From the NCBI GenBank assembly GCA_021811745.1, contig JAJZNH010000465.1:1-5518 (forward strand): a stretch of DNA of 5,518 nucleotides, in the 5' to 3' direction. Below the pieces are notes generated by a model. It did not search any database and was not told the origin of the DNA. It saw nothing but the letters and a program-made list of their open reading frames with translations. Of the stretch, positions 1 to 5,518 are shown in pieces. The number at the start of each line of letters is the position of its first letter. Positions within the stretch are counted from its first letter, which is position 1. The translations under genes and the position numbers were made by a program. Source of the stretch: Acidobacteriota bacterium. Lineage in GTDB: Bacteria > Acidobacteriota > Terriglobia > Terriglobales > Acidobacteriaceae.

Positions 1-1793
1 ATGTCGCTGTCCGACCCGGTGGTGGAGGCGTAGACGTCCGCGACCACTTCGCCTGTCAACGTCAGGTCGTGCTTGAGCACGGGCAGCTTCCAGACCGCGA
101 CGTCCTTGCGGCCGGTGACAAAGCGCTGATCTTCGGCGAGCCAGTCGTACCACTGCGAACCACGGCCATAGGTGGGCTGAATGGGCCGGTGGCGATAAGG
201 CACGGGGTTGGCGGGGTCGCTCACGTAGCTGGTGCGGGCCTGCGCGGTCGATCCGCTCCAGCTCAACTGGCCATTGCCATCAAGATAAAGGCTGGCCAGC
301 CGAGACCGTCGCGGTGGAAATTGCGCGTAGTACTGCCAGGTATTGGAGCCGGTCTGGAAACTGGCTGTGTTCTGCAGCATGAAGCCGGGCTGACCCTTCA
401 GATAATGCGCGAAAAACCTGGCCTCGATCCGTGCGCGAAACTCCTTGCCGATCGGCTGGCCATAGTCCAGATTGCCCAGGTGGCGCGTCGAGGAGGCCCA
501 GGAACCGTGCCGCCAGGGGCCGAGCGCCAAAAAATTGTCACGGTGCCGGTCGTGCGGCTCCAATTTGGAGTACTCCTCCTGCGGGCCGTACATATCTTCC
601 TGGTCGTAGTATCCGCCTACGGTGAGCGTGGGAACGGCGACCGTGTTTAAGTGATATTCGACAGCACGCGAGCGCCAGTCAATGTCGTAGGAGGGGTGGT
701 CGAGGAAGAGTTGCCAGGTGGGCAGCAATTTTGAGCCGGACTCCTTCACGTCCTGGGCAAAGCTGCCGCGCTCCAGGAAGAAGTTGTAGCCATCCATGGG
801 GCCGCCGTCTTTGTTGCGCCCGTAGCTGACCGATGAGTTTTTCTTGCTGGACTCCATCATCAGTACGTAGTCGTAGCCGTAGCTCTGCCGGAAGGCGCCG
901 TTGTGAAAGAAGTCGTCTCCCTTCCACACGTCGATCATGGGCGCCTGTGGCGAGATGGCCTTGACCGCCGGGTTCGGGTCGATCCCAGCCATCATGGCCA
1001 GAAAACCGGGATAACTCGTGCCGACCACGCCCACGCGGCCATTGTTACCGGGCACATGCTTGATGAGCCAGGCCACGGTGTCGTAGGTGTCTGTGCTTTC
1101 GTCAATGGCCTTGGGGTTGTGATGATCGGCTAATGGCCGCATCATTACGAATTTTCCGTGGCTCTCGAAGCGCCCGCGGATATCCTCGGCAACGTAGATA
1201 TAGCCGTCGCGGGCCAACTCGGGCCGATCCGCAAAGAAGGAGGCGCGCGTGGTTCCATCCACGCCGTAGGGCGTGCGCTGCATGAGGATCGGCAGCGGCG
1301 TGGTAACATCCGCCGGTTTCAGGATGACGGCGTGCAGCTTCACTCCGTCGCGCATGGGAATCATCGCCTCGGTGCGCCGGTAATCGTGAAAGACGTGATG
1401 CACGGGCGGCCCAGTGCGCTGATAAACGGCGCCGGGCTCAGCTGAGAAGGTGACGCTGGTGCCGCGGCCTTCCGCGTCCAGTGTGAAGCTGAAGTAGGCT
1501 CTGGAGTGGCGGATGCCGAACTCAGTGGCAGAAAAGGCTTCCATCTTCGTCGGGACCATGCGCTCGGATTCGACTGTGAGTTTGCCGCCCTGGACGTAAA
1601 AGCTCAATGGCGTATCCGGCTCAACGGGGTTGGTATATTCGCCGGCGAGAGCGTCGAGTTGGGCTGGGGCGGACGCATCGCCGCGTCCTGCCGCAACAGC
1701 AGATCCGGAAGGTGGCGCAGCCTGAGCTGGAAACGGTGAAGAATAAAGCAGAGCAAAACAGAGAGCAGCAAAGGCAGCAAAACCGAGTTTCAA
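1..1793 (-). CDS. Secreted CocE/NonD-family alpha/beta hydrolase (S15 type), C-terminus cut by window edge
   Basis: Putative acyl esterase or X-Pro dipeptidyl-peptidase-like serine hydrolase, probably exported. From a TTG at 1793-1791 the frame stays open for 597 codons to the window edge. Residues 1-25 form a signal peptide: Lys2, a hydrophobic core, and a likely signal peptidase I site after Ala-Gln-Ala (23-25). Residues about 46-120 are a small beta-rich domain opening LDALAGEY, which resembles DUF3471-like modules. The S15 hydrolase core follows: oxyanion Tyr176 in RTPYG, nucleophile Ser260 in GTSYPG, acid Asp397 in GGYYDQED and His429 in GPWRHG. The beta-sandwich C-terminal domain begins near residue 460 and reaches LTGEVVADVYASTTG before the edge, so perhaps 50-100 residues are missing. 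The TTG was chosen because GAGGAGG lies 8 nt upstream and the signal peptide begins directly after it. The family covers esterases, amidases and peptidases, so the substrate cannot be read from sequence. The family call is firm; the precise activity is unknown. Confidence 0.93.
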   Translation of the reverse strand, partial: MKLGFAAFAALCFALLYSSPFPAQAAPPSGSAVAAGRGDASAPAQLDALAGEYTNPVEPDTPLSFYVQGGKLTVESERMVPTKMEAFSATEFGIRHSRAYFSFTLDAEGRGTSVTFSAEPGAVYQRTGPPVHHVFHDYRRTEAMIPMRDGVKLHAVILKPADVTTPLPILMQRTPYGVDGTTRASFFADRPELARDGYIYVAEDIRGRFESHGKFVMMRPLADHHNPKAIDESTDTYDTVAWLIKHVPGNNGRVGVVGTSYPGFLAMMAGIDPNPAVKAISPQAPMIDVWKGDDFFHNGAFRQSYGYDYVLMMESSKKNSSVSYGRNKDGGPMDGYNFFLERGSFAQDVKESGSKLLPTWQLFLDHPSYDIDWRSRAVEYHLNTVAVPTLTVGGYYDQEDMYGPQEEYSKLEPHDRHRDNFLALGPWRHGSWASSTRHLGNLDYGQPIGKEFRARIEARFFAHYLKGQPGFMLQNTASFQTGSNTWQYYAQFPPRRSRLASLYLDGNGQLSWSGSTAQARTSYVSDPANPVPYRHRPIQPTYGRGSQWYDWLAEDQRFVTGRKDVAVWKLPVLKHDLTLTGEVVADVYASTTGSDSD

Positions 1794-1801
1794 GAAGACA
1801 G

Positions 1802-1808
1802 CCTCCTC
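1802..1808 (-). promoter_or_regulatory. Strong ribosome binding site that fixes the TTG start of the S15 hydrolase
   Basis: The minus strand reads GAGGAGG, 8 nt before the TTG at 1793-1791. This is a near-ideal Shine-Dalgarno at standard spacing. The residues that follow make a convincing signal peptide, so the TTG is preferred over any downstream ATG. Confidence 0.8.
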
Positions 1809-1863
1809 AGCAAAAGCACCGGGAATCTCAGAATACGCCCTGGATGCGGATGCCGCGGACGTT

Positions 1864-1904
1864 GCGATGGCGGGCCGCGGCGCCGGAAATCATGCGGCCA
1901 TCGC
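1864..1904 (-). repeat. 8-bp perfect inverted repeat just after the CDF exporter stop codon
   Basis: GCGATGGC at 1864-1871 is matched by GCCATCGC at 1897-1904, with a 25-nt GC-rich loop that contains CCGCGG and GGCGCC. On the minus strand the stem begins one base after the exporter's TAG. There is no T-run after the stem, so it is not a classical intrinsic terminator. It could protect the exporter mRNA 3' end or weaken read-through into the hydrolase gene. The function is inference; the symmetry is directly visible. Confidence 0.5.
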
Positions 1905-1905
1905 T

Positions 1906-2865
1906 CTAATGCATATGGCCGTGATGATGCTCGTGGCCGCTGAAATGGGTCATCTCTTCCGGAGGGACGACGCAGGCGCCCACATCTCCGCAGCCAATGT
2001 GCTCGAACTGGATGGTGGTGTGGCCGATGTGAAAATGGTCGCGCAGCACGTGATTCAGCTTGGCGAGGATACAGGCGCTCTCCGAAGGCGGGATGTCGGC
2101 GATGGTGACGTGGCAGGCCAGGGCGCGGGAGTGCGAACCAAGGCTCCAAACATGCAGGTCGTGCACGTCAATGACGCCCTCTACTGCCTCCATCCCGGTA
2201 CGGATCTGGAGCAGCGAGACACCGCGCGGCGTGCCTTCGAGCAGAATGTTCAGGGTTTCGCGGACAATCCCAAGGCTCGACCAGAAAATGAGTGCGGCAA
2301 TCAGCAATGAAAGCACCGGGTCGATCCAATCCTTGCCGGTGAGGAGAATGCCCACGCCGCCGGCGATCACCGCGGCGGTGGAGAGCGTGTCGCCCGCCAT
2401 GTGCAGGAAGGCGCTGCGCAGGTTGACGTCGCGCGCCACGCCCCACAGCAGGCCGGCGATTATGCCATTCATGACCATACCGGCTATGGCGACGATCACC
2501 ATCAGCTTTGGCTGCACCAGGACAGGGCTCGAAAGCCGGTGGACGGCTTCGGCGGCGATCCACAGCGCGATCACGATGAGGGTGGCTGCATTGACGAATG
2601 CGGCCAGCACCCCAGTTCGCTGATAGCCGAAGGTTCTGGTGTTGTCGGCGGGACGGGACTGGAAGTAGATTGCGGCGAAACTAAGCAGGAGGGCAAGAAA
2701 ATCGGAGGCGTTGTGGCCGGACTCGGAGAGCAGTGCCAGGGAGTGCGCGCGCAGGCCCGCTACGAAGGTAACCGCCACATAAGCCAGCGTGGCTGCCAGC
2801 GAGACGAGAAGAACGATCGTTGTTCTCTTTGCGCCAGATCCGGAAGGCGCCGCCTGGACATGCAT
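1906..2865 (-). CDS. Cation diffusion facilitator (CDF) family metal exporter, CzcD/ZitB-like
   Basis: Inner-membrane secondary transporter of 319 aa, a normal CDF length, that probably exports Zn2+ (or Co2+/Cd2+) from the cytoplasm in exchange for protons. Six membrane segments can be placed at about 15-37, 42-67, 84-104, 119-143, 155-175 and 182-200. The metal site is complete: His51 and Asp55 in GHNASD (segment 2), and His155 and Asp159 in HMAGD (segment 5). This His-Asp/His-Asp set is typical of zinc-type members, whereas Mn/Fe types use Asp-Asp. The motif WIDP at 180-183, LLEGTP at 208-213 and the cytoplasmic C-terminal domain with VHDLHVWSLGSHSRA also fit. The last nine residues, HEHHHGHMH, are a His-rich tail that may gather metal. 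The ATG at 2865 has no clear Shine-Dalgarno, but no better start is seen and the protein aligns in length. No metal regulator gene is adjacent. Family call very sure; metal inferred. Confidence 0.95.
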   Translation of the reverse strand: MHVQAAPSGSGAKRTTIVLLVSLAATLAYVAVTFVAGLRAHSLALLSESGHNASDFLALLLSFAAIYFQSRPADNTRTFGYQRTGVLAAFVNAATLIVIALWIAAEAVHRLSSPVLVQPKLMVIVAIAGMVMNGIIAGLLWGVARDVNLRSAFLHMAGDTLSTAAVIAGGVGILLTGKDWIDPVLSLLIAALIFWSSLGIVRETLNILLEGTPRGVSLLQIRTGMEAVEGVIDVHDLHVWSLGSHSRALACHVTIADIPPSESACILAKLNHVLRDHFHIGHTTIQFEHIGCGDVGACVVPPEEMTHFSGHEHHHGHMH

Positions 2866-2943
2866 ATCTGAAGTCTAACCGGGGATGGGTATCCATCGCC
2901 AATCCTGCGGTGGTGAAAATCTCGAACGGAATCCCGATCAGGC

Positions 2944-2972
2944 ATCGTATCCGGCGCCCAAGCGGATCTCAA
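2944..2972 (-). promoter_or_regulatory. Candidate sigma70-type promoter for the CDF exporter
   Basis: On the minus strand TTGAGA (2972-2967) is followed, after exactly 17 bp, by TACGAT (2949-2944). These match the TTGACA and TATAAT consensus at 5/6 and 4/6. Transcription would begin near 2937, giving a leader of about 70 nt before the ATG at 2865. Such matches arise by chance in 60% GC DNA, but the spacing and the position in a gene-free gap support it moderately. No clear metal-regulator operator was recognised. Confidence 0.35.
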
Positions 2973-3000
2973 TGTCTCAAACGAATTCCCGGCTTTTTTC

Positions 3001-3477
3001 CTAGCTGCCGCCGGAGCGCAGACGGCGCTGGTCCGGCGGTTTCTGGTCTTCAAGCGCCGGCAGTGCCGGCAACCCCGCCCGGAGCCCGGTCCATCCTTCG
3101 GCTACCACGATGCTGTTTTGCGGGTTGCCGGGCTGGTAACGCACGGTGCAGGGAAATCCCGCCCGTACCCTGGCTGCATCTACGACGTCGCTCATGCGGG
3201 TGATGTCCTGCGAGCATTCGTAGTCCACCCCGCCAATGCGGTAGTTAAAGATCAGCATGATCAGTGTGCGGCCGTCCTTGGCTGGCACCTCGCAAACGTC
3301 CAGCAGCATGCCGTCTACGAGGCGCCCGGACTGCACCAGAAACCGGCGGCGCGCGCGCTCCAGTTCGTCGGCGCCAGGCCGCTTATGGAAAATGAGCCAG
3401 ATGGCGACAGCACCCAGCACAGCCAAGGCTGCCAGACCGGCGCCCATCTCCAGTTCACTCGCGTCGAGGATGGTCAT
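3001..3477 (-). CDS. Small membrane-anchored protein with DUF3592-like domain
   Basis: A 158-aa protein of unknown function. Residues 1-11 are short and acidic, and residues 12-30 form one hydrophobic helix (GAGLAALAVLGAVAIWLIF). A basic stretch follows (HKRPG, then RARRR at 41-45), so the C-terminal part is probably cytoplasmic by the positive-inside rule. Residues about 50-125 look like a compact beta domain. It ends in VRYQPGNPQNSIV, which resembles the conserved 'V-x-Y-x-P-x-N-P' motif of DUF3592 proteins. A Pro/Arg-rich tail closes the protein. The frame extends upstream to an ATG at 3705, but that would add 76 low-complexity residues lacking a ribosome binding site and overlapping the opposite gene's promoter, so the ATG at 3477 is preferred. 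Met11 (3447) is a further alternative that would trim the N-terminus to the helix. The gene lies 135 bp upstream of the exporter; a functional link is not shown. Confidence 0.72.
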   Translation of the reverse strand: MTILDASELEMGAGLAALAVLGAVAIWLIFHKRPGADELERARRRFLVQSGRLVDGMLLDVCEVPAKDGRTLIMLIFNYRIGGVDYECSQDITRMSDVVDAARVRAGFPCTVRYQPGNPQNSIVVAEGWTGLRAGLPALPALEDQKPPDQRRLRSGGS

Positions 3478-3531
3478 CAGATGCGGGACTCTACCCCAGA
3501 GGTCCCACCTAGAGCATACCGCAGCCGCAAT

Positions 3532-3557
3532 CCGGACGGCGGCTGGTTGCCGTCCGG
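3532..3557. repeat. Perfect 9-bp GC-rich hairpin in the divergent region
   Basis: CCGGACGGC at 3532-3540 pairs perfectly with GCCGTCCGG at 3549-3557 around an 8-nt loop. It lies 55 bp upstream of the minus-strand ATG at 3477 and has no T-tract on either side. On the minus strand it could sit in the 5' leader of the DUF3592-like mRNA; it could also be an operator or an interspersed palindrome. The symmetry is certain and the role unknown. Confidence 0.55.
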
Positions 3558-3687
3558 TCCTGAGTGCCGGGTATAAGGGGGATAACGGTGAGTGGTAGCC
3601 GGGATCGCAAGCGCGATTCAGGGCCTGGCCCGGAACTTCATGGGGCGAGCAATCCTCCGAAAATAAAATGCTGAAACCCTCTTCTTG

Positions 3688-3697
3688 AGAGGCCTCT
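3688..3697. promoter_or_regulatory. Perfect 10-bp palindrome AGAGGCCTCT, possible operator
   Basis: AGAGGCCTCT is its own reverse complement and lies 33 bp before the oxidoreductase ATG, directly upstream of the TAGAAT box. That is where a repressor or activator dimer site would be expected. Short palindromes also occur by chance, and no regulator gene is adjacent. Confidence 0.3.
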
Positions 3698-3704
3698 GCC
3701 GTCA

Positions 3705-3725
3705 TAGAATCTTGCGAAAAGGAGG
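3705..3725 (+). promoter_or_regulatory. Candidate -10 box and strong ribosome binding site for the oxidoreductase gene
   Basis: TAGAAT at 3705-3710 matches TATAAT at 5 of 6 positions. No good -35 sits 16-18 bp upstream; TTGAGA at 3685-3690 is only 14 bp away, which is short. AGGAGG at 3720-3725 lies 5 nt before the ATG at 3731 and fixes that start. Transcription from this box would begin near 3717 and give a very short leader. The ribosome site is firm; the promoter is tentative. Confidence 0.45.
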
Positions 3726-3730
3726 GCGAG

Positions 3731-4369
3731 ATGAAGATCGGGATTCTGGGGTCGGGGGATGTGGCGAAAGCGTTGGCGGGCGGCTTCCTGAAACATGGTC
3801 ATAAAGTCATAATGGGCACCCGGACGGAGGAGAAGCTTGCCGCCTGGGCCAGGGAACATCCGGGTGCCGCGGTCAACAGCTTTACCGCCGCGGCCGTCTT
3901 CGGCGATCTGGTCGTGCTGGCCGTCAGGGGGAGGGCCGCGGCGGAGGCGCTGCGTCTGGCTGGCGCCAAGAACCTGACTGGCAAACCGGTGATGGATGCG
4001 ACCAACCCGATCGCGGACACACCCCCTGTCAACGGAGTCCTCAAGTTCTTCACCACCATGAATGAATCCCTCATGGAGAAGCTGCAACGCGAATTTGCGA
4101 GCGCGCATTTCGTCAAAGCGTTCAACTCAGTCGGCGCGGCCTCCATGGTGCATCCACAGTTTACGGGCGGCCGTCCCACCATGTTTATCTGCGGCAACAA
4201 CGACGCGGCCAAACAGACGGTGAGCCGGTTGGCGGATGAGCTTGGCTGGGAGACGGCGGATATGGGCAAGGCGGAGGCGGCGCGCGCCATTGAGCCTCTT
4301 TGCATGCTTTGGTGCATCCCCGGGTTCCTGCACAACGATTGGGCGCACGCCTTCAAGCTGCTTACGTAG
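3731..4369 (+). CDS. NADP-binding oxidoreductase of the F420-dependent NADP reductase fold (COG2085-like)
   Basis: A 212-aa cytoplasmic protein with an N-terminal Rossmann fold. The dinucleotide loop is GILGSGDVAKAL (Gly4, Gly7, Gly9). Thr30-Arg31 at the end of the second strand resemble the residues that bind the NADP 2'-phosphate in this family, as in GSR/GTR motifs. Later family signatures are MDATNPI near residue 95, FVKAFNSVGAASM near 133-145, and a C-terminal stretch with GWETADMG, ARAIEPL and HAFKLL. Length and motif order match the F420_oxidored/COG2085 group, which contains archaeal F420H2:NADP oxidoreductases and many bacterial relatives of unknown substrate. No F420 biosynthesis gene is in the window, so F420 use should not be assumed; the protein may use another electron partner. 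The start is set by AGGAGG 5 nt upstream. It is probably a single-gene unit, as a 169-bp gap follows before hslV. Confidence 0.88.
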   Translation: MKIGILGSGDVAKALAGGFLKHGHKVIMGTRTEEKLAAWAREHPGAAVNSFTAAAVFGDLVVLAVRGRAAAEALRLAGAKNLTGKPVMDATNPIADTPPVNGVLKFFTTMNESLMEKLQREFASAHFVKAFNSVGAASMVHPQFTGGRPTMFICGNNDAAKQTVSRLADELGWETADMGKAEAARAIEPLCMLWCIPGFLHNDWAHAFKLLT

Positions 4370-4471
4370 AAGGATCGCTGCTGGGTGCTTTGCCCTTTCG
4401 GCAGCCTCACCTCGGAAAGGATGAGCGCCGTTGCGCTACTCCATGCGCGCCTCGTCTCCCTGACGATGCCC

Positions 4472-4477
4472 TATACT
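4472..4477 (+). promoter_or_regulatory. Candidate -10 box (TATACT) for hslVU
   Basis: In the 169-bp gap after the oxidoreductase gene, TATACT matches the TATAAT consensus at 5 of 6 positions and lies about 62 bp before the hslV start. The hexamer 17 bp upstream does not resemble TTGACA. I also see no convincing sigma32-type heat-shock promoter and no CIRCE-like inverted repeat, although hslVU is heat-induced in several bacteria. A weak 5-bp stem, AGCGC/GCGCT at 4424-4437, is the only other structure noted in the gap, and it has no T-tract. Confidence 0.3.
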
Positions 4478-4525
4478 CTAAGTTGCAGCGTAGACGGAAT
4501 TTTGCCCTTCCGGACGCATATTCAG

Positions 4526-4531
4526 AGGAGG
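4526..4531 (+). promoter_or_regulatory. Ribosome binding site that fixes the TTG start of hslV
   Basis: AGGAGG lies 7 nt before the TTG at 4539-4541, an ideal Shine-Dalgarno arrangement. The competing in-frame GTG at 4563-4565 (codon 9) has only a weak purine stretch before it. The TTG start is therefore preferred and adds eight residues to the N-terminal propeptide. Confidence 0.8.
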
Positions 4532-4538
4532 TTTTCTC

Positions 4539-5111
4539 TTGGCCCTGGAAAGAAAAGGCGACGTGACAGAGCGCCGCCGGATTCGCTCCACCACCGTGCT
4601 GTGCGTGCGCCGCAACGATCAGGTGGTGATGGCCGCCGACGGCCAGGTTACATTGGGCGACCATGTGCTGAAGCACTCGGCCAGAAAGATTCGCCGTCTT
4701 TATCAGGACAAGATTCTCGCCGGGTTCGCCGGTTCCACGGCCGACGCCTTCAACCTCTTTACGCGCTTTGAATCCAAGCTGGAGCAATACGCCGGCAACC
4801 TGAACCGGGCCGCCGTGGAGTTGGCCAAGGACTGGCGCACCGACAAGATGCTGCGCAACCTGGAGGCTTTGCTGCTGGTGGCCGACAAGGAGCAGACCTT
4901 CCTGATCTCCGGCTCAGGGGACGTCATCGATCCGGACGAATCGTTTGCGGCTATCGGTTCCGGCGGCAGCTACGCCACGGCTGCGGCCCGGGCATTGATG
5001 GAAAATACGAATCTAAGCGCCCGCGAGATCGCCGAGAAAGCCATGAAGATTGCCGGCGAGATATGCATCTATACGAATGACCGCGTCACGTTTGAGGAGT
5101 TGAAGATCTGA
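4539..5111 (+). CDS. hslV: HslV, proteolytic subunit of the HslVU (ClpQY) ATP-dependent protease
   Basis: Cytoplasmic threonine peptidase (family T1) that forms a double hexameric ring and degrades proteins unfolded and fed in by HslU. The protein is 190 aa. The mature N-terminus should be Thr18 in [10 protein letters not shown], aligning with Thr1 of mature E. coli HslV. Active-site partners are present at the right spacing: Asp34 (mature Asp17) in AADGQ and Lys50 (mature Lys33) in ARK. Other hallmarks are [48 protein letters not shown] and the cation-site stretch AGEICIYTN. Mature length would be 173 aa, as usual. The notable point is the 17-residue N-terminal extension, which must be removed, probably autocatalytically, to free Thr18; E. 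coli HslV removes only Met. Translation starts at TTG after AGGAGG. hslU follows 104 bp downstream. Identification is very sure; the cleavage site is inferred from alignment. Confidence 0.97.
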   Translation: MALERKGDVTERRRIRSTTVLCVRRNDQVVMAADGQVTLGDHVLKHSARKIRRLYQDKILAGFAGSTADAFNLFTRFESKLEQYAGNLNRAAVELAKDWRTDKMLRNLEALLLVADKEQTFLISGSGDVIDPDESFAAIGSGGSYATAAARALMENTNLSAREIAEKAMKIAGEICIYTNDRVTFEELKI

Positions 5112-5137
5112 GGCGAAGGCCGGCCGCGGTTTTAAAG

Positions 5138-5182
5138 GGGCACGGATTTGGCGGCATTCTTGGTACGGCTGAAGCCGTGTCC
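5138..5182. repeat. REP-like imperfect palindrome between hslV and hslU
   Basis: ACGGCT at 5165-5170 and AGCCGT at 5173-5178 form the core of a hairpin. With G-U pairs it extends to an 8-bp stem, 5162-5169 with 5174-5181, capped by a TGAA loop. The right arm can instead pair with GGGCACGG at 5138-5145 (8 bp, one G-U, to 5175-5182), so two exclusive folds are possible. No T-tract follows, so it is not a simple terminator. From memory, similar 'cacggctgaagccgtg' palindromes are dispersed in intergenic regions of acidobacterial genomes; only one copy is visible here, so repeat status is inference. Confidence 0.45.
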
Positions 5183-5215
5183 TGTTACAAAGCGAGGAGC
5201 GATCAGAAGCAACGA

Positions 5216-5518
<303 letters not shown>

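Larger units (their letters stand above)
3478..3730. other. Divergent intergenic region between the DUF3592-like gene and the oxidoreductase gene
   Basis: This 253-bp stretch holds no convincing gene. It separates two genes transcribed away from each other, so it should carry both promoters. Visible elements are a 9-bp hairpin (3532-3557), a 10-bp palindrome (3688-3697), a TAGAAT -10-like box (3705-3710) and a strong Shine-Dalgarno (3720-3725). I see no clear promoter for the minus-strand gene. Confidence 0.7.

Noticed and set aside
69..650. 193-codon open frame on the plus strand
   Set aside because: It lies antisense to the conserved C-terminal half of the S15 hydrolase, which shows the catalytic Asp and His motifs. 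The plus-strand translation has no recognisable motif and reflects high-GC codon bias.
2060..2623. 187-codon open frame on the plus strand
   Set aside because: It is antisense to the membrane segments and C-terminal domain of the CDF exporter; its Ser/Thr/Arg-rich translation resembles no known family.
3478..3705. Upstream extension of the DUF3592-like gene to an ATG at 3705
   Set aside because: The added 76 residues are without family features, no ribosome binding site precedes the ATG, and the extension would overlap the opposite gene's promoter area.
3799..4410. 203-codon open frame on the minus strand
   Set aside because: It mirrors the oxidoreductase gene, whose plus-strand product has Rossmann motifs, correct length and a strong ribosome binding site.
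4424..4437. AGCGC/GCGCT stem with CGTT loop as terminator of the oxidoreductase gene
   Set aside because: Only 5 bp, with no following T-run; not distinguishable from chance in this GC-rich sequence.
4370..4538. Heat-shock (sigma32) promoter or CIRCE element upstream of hslVU
   Set aside because: No CTTGAA-like -35 with CCCCAT-like -10 at proper spacing and no long 9-bp inverted repeat of CIRCE type was found.

Overview
The window is about 60% G+C, densely coding, and reads as ordinary bacterial chromosome. The best guess for the source is an Acidobacteriota member or a relative. That rests on recalled resemblance of the HslV/HslU proteins, on a secreted S15-type hydrolase with an extra N-terminal domain, and on a palindromic intergenic repeat-like element. 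It is inference, not proof. No insertion sequence, CRISPR array, tRNA, rRNA or phage gene is visible.

Left half, minus strand (1-3477), three genes read right to left. A small one-helix membrane protein with a DUF3592-like domain (3001-3477) comes first. A cation diffusion facilitator metal exporter with a His-rich C-terminus (1906-2865) follows. Last is a secreted CocE/NonD-type alpha/beta hydrolase of the S15 family (1-1793), which starts at TTG, carries a signal peptide and a complete Ser-Asp-His triad, and runs off the left edge before its C-terminal domain ends. Gaps of 135 and 112 bp make a single tight operon uncertain. The exporter has its own candidate promoter, and a perfect 8-bp inverted repeat follows its stop codon.

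Middle (3478-3730): a 253-bp divergent intergenic region with a 9-bp perfect hairpin and a 10-bp perfect palindrome.

Right half, plus strand (3731-5518). A COG2085-type NADP-binding oxidoreductase of the F420-dependent NADP reductase fold (3731-4369) is followed, after a 169-bp gap, by hslV (4539-5111, TTG start) and hslU (from 5216, cut by the right edge). HslV and HslU form the ATP-dependent two-component HslVU (ClpQY) protease. The 104-bp gap between them holds a foldable, REP-like palindrome.

The gene neighbourhoods do not point to a new multi-gene system. The most useful second looks are the element between hslV and hslU, the 17-residue HslV N-terminal extension, the domain fusion in the hydrolase, and the structured divergent promoter region.
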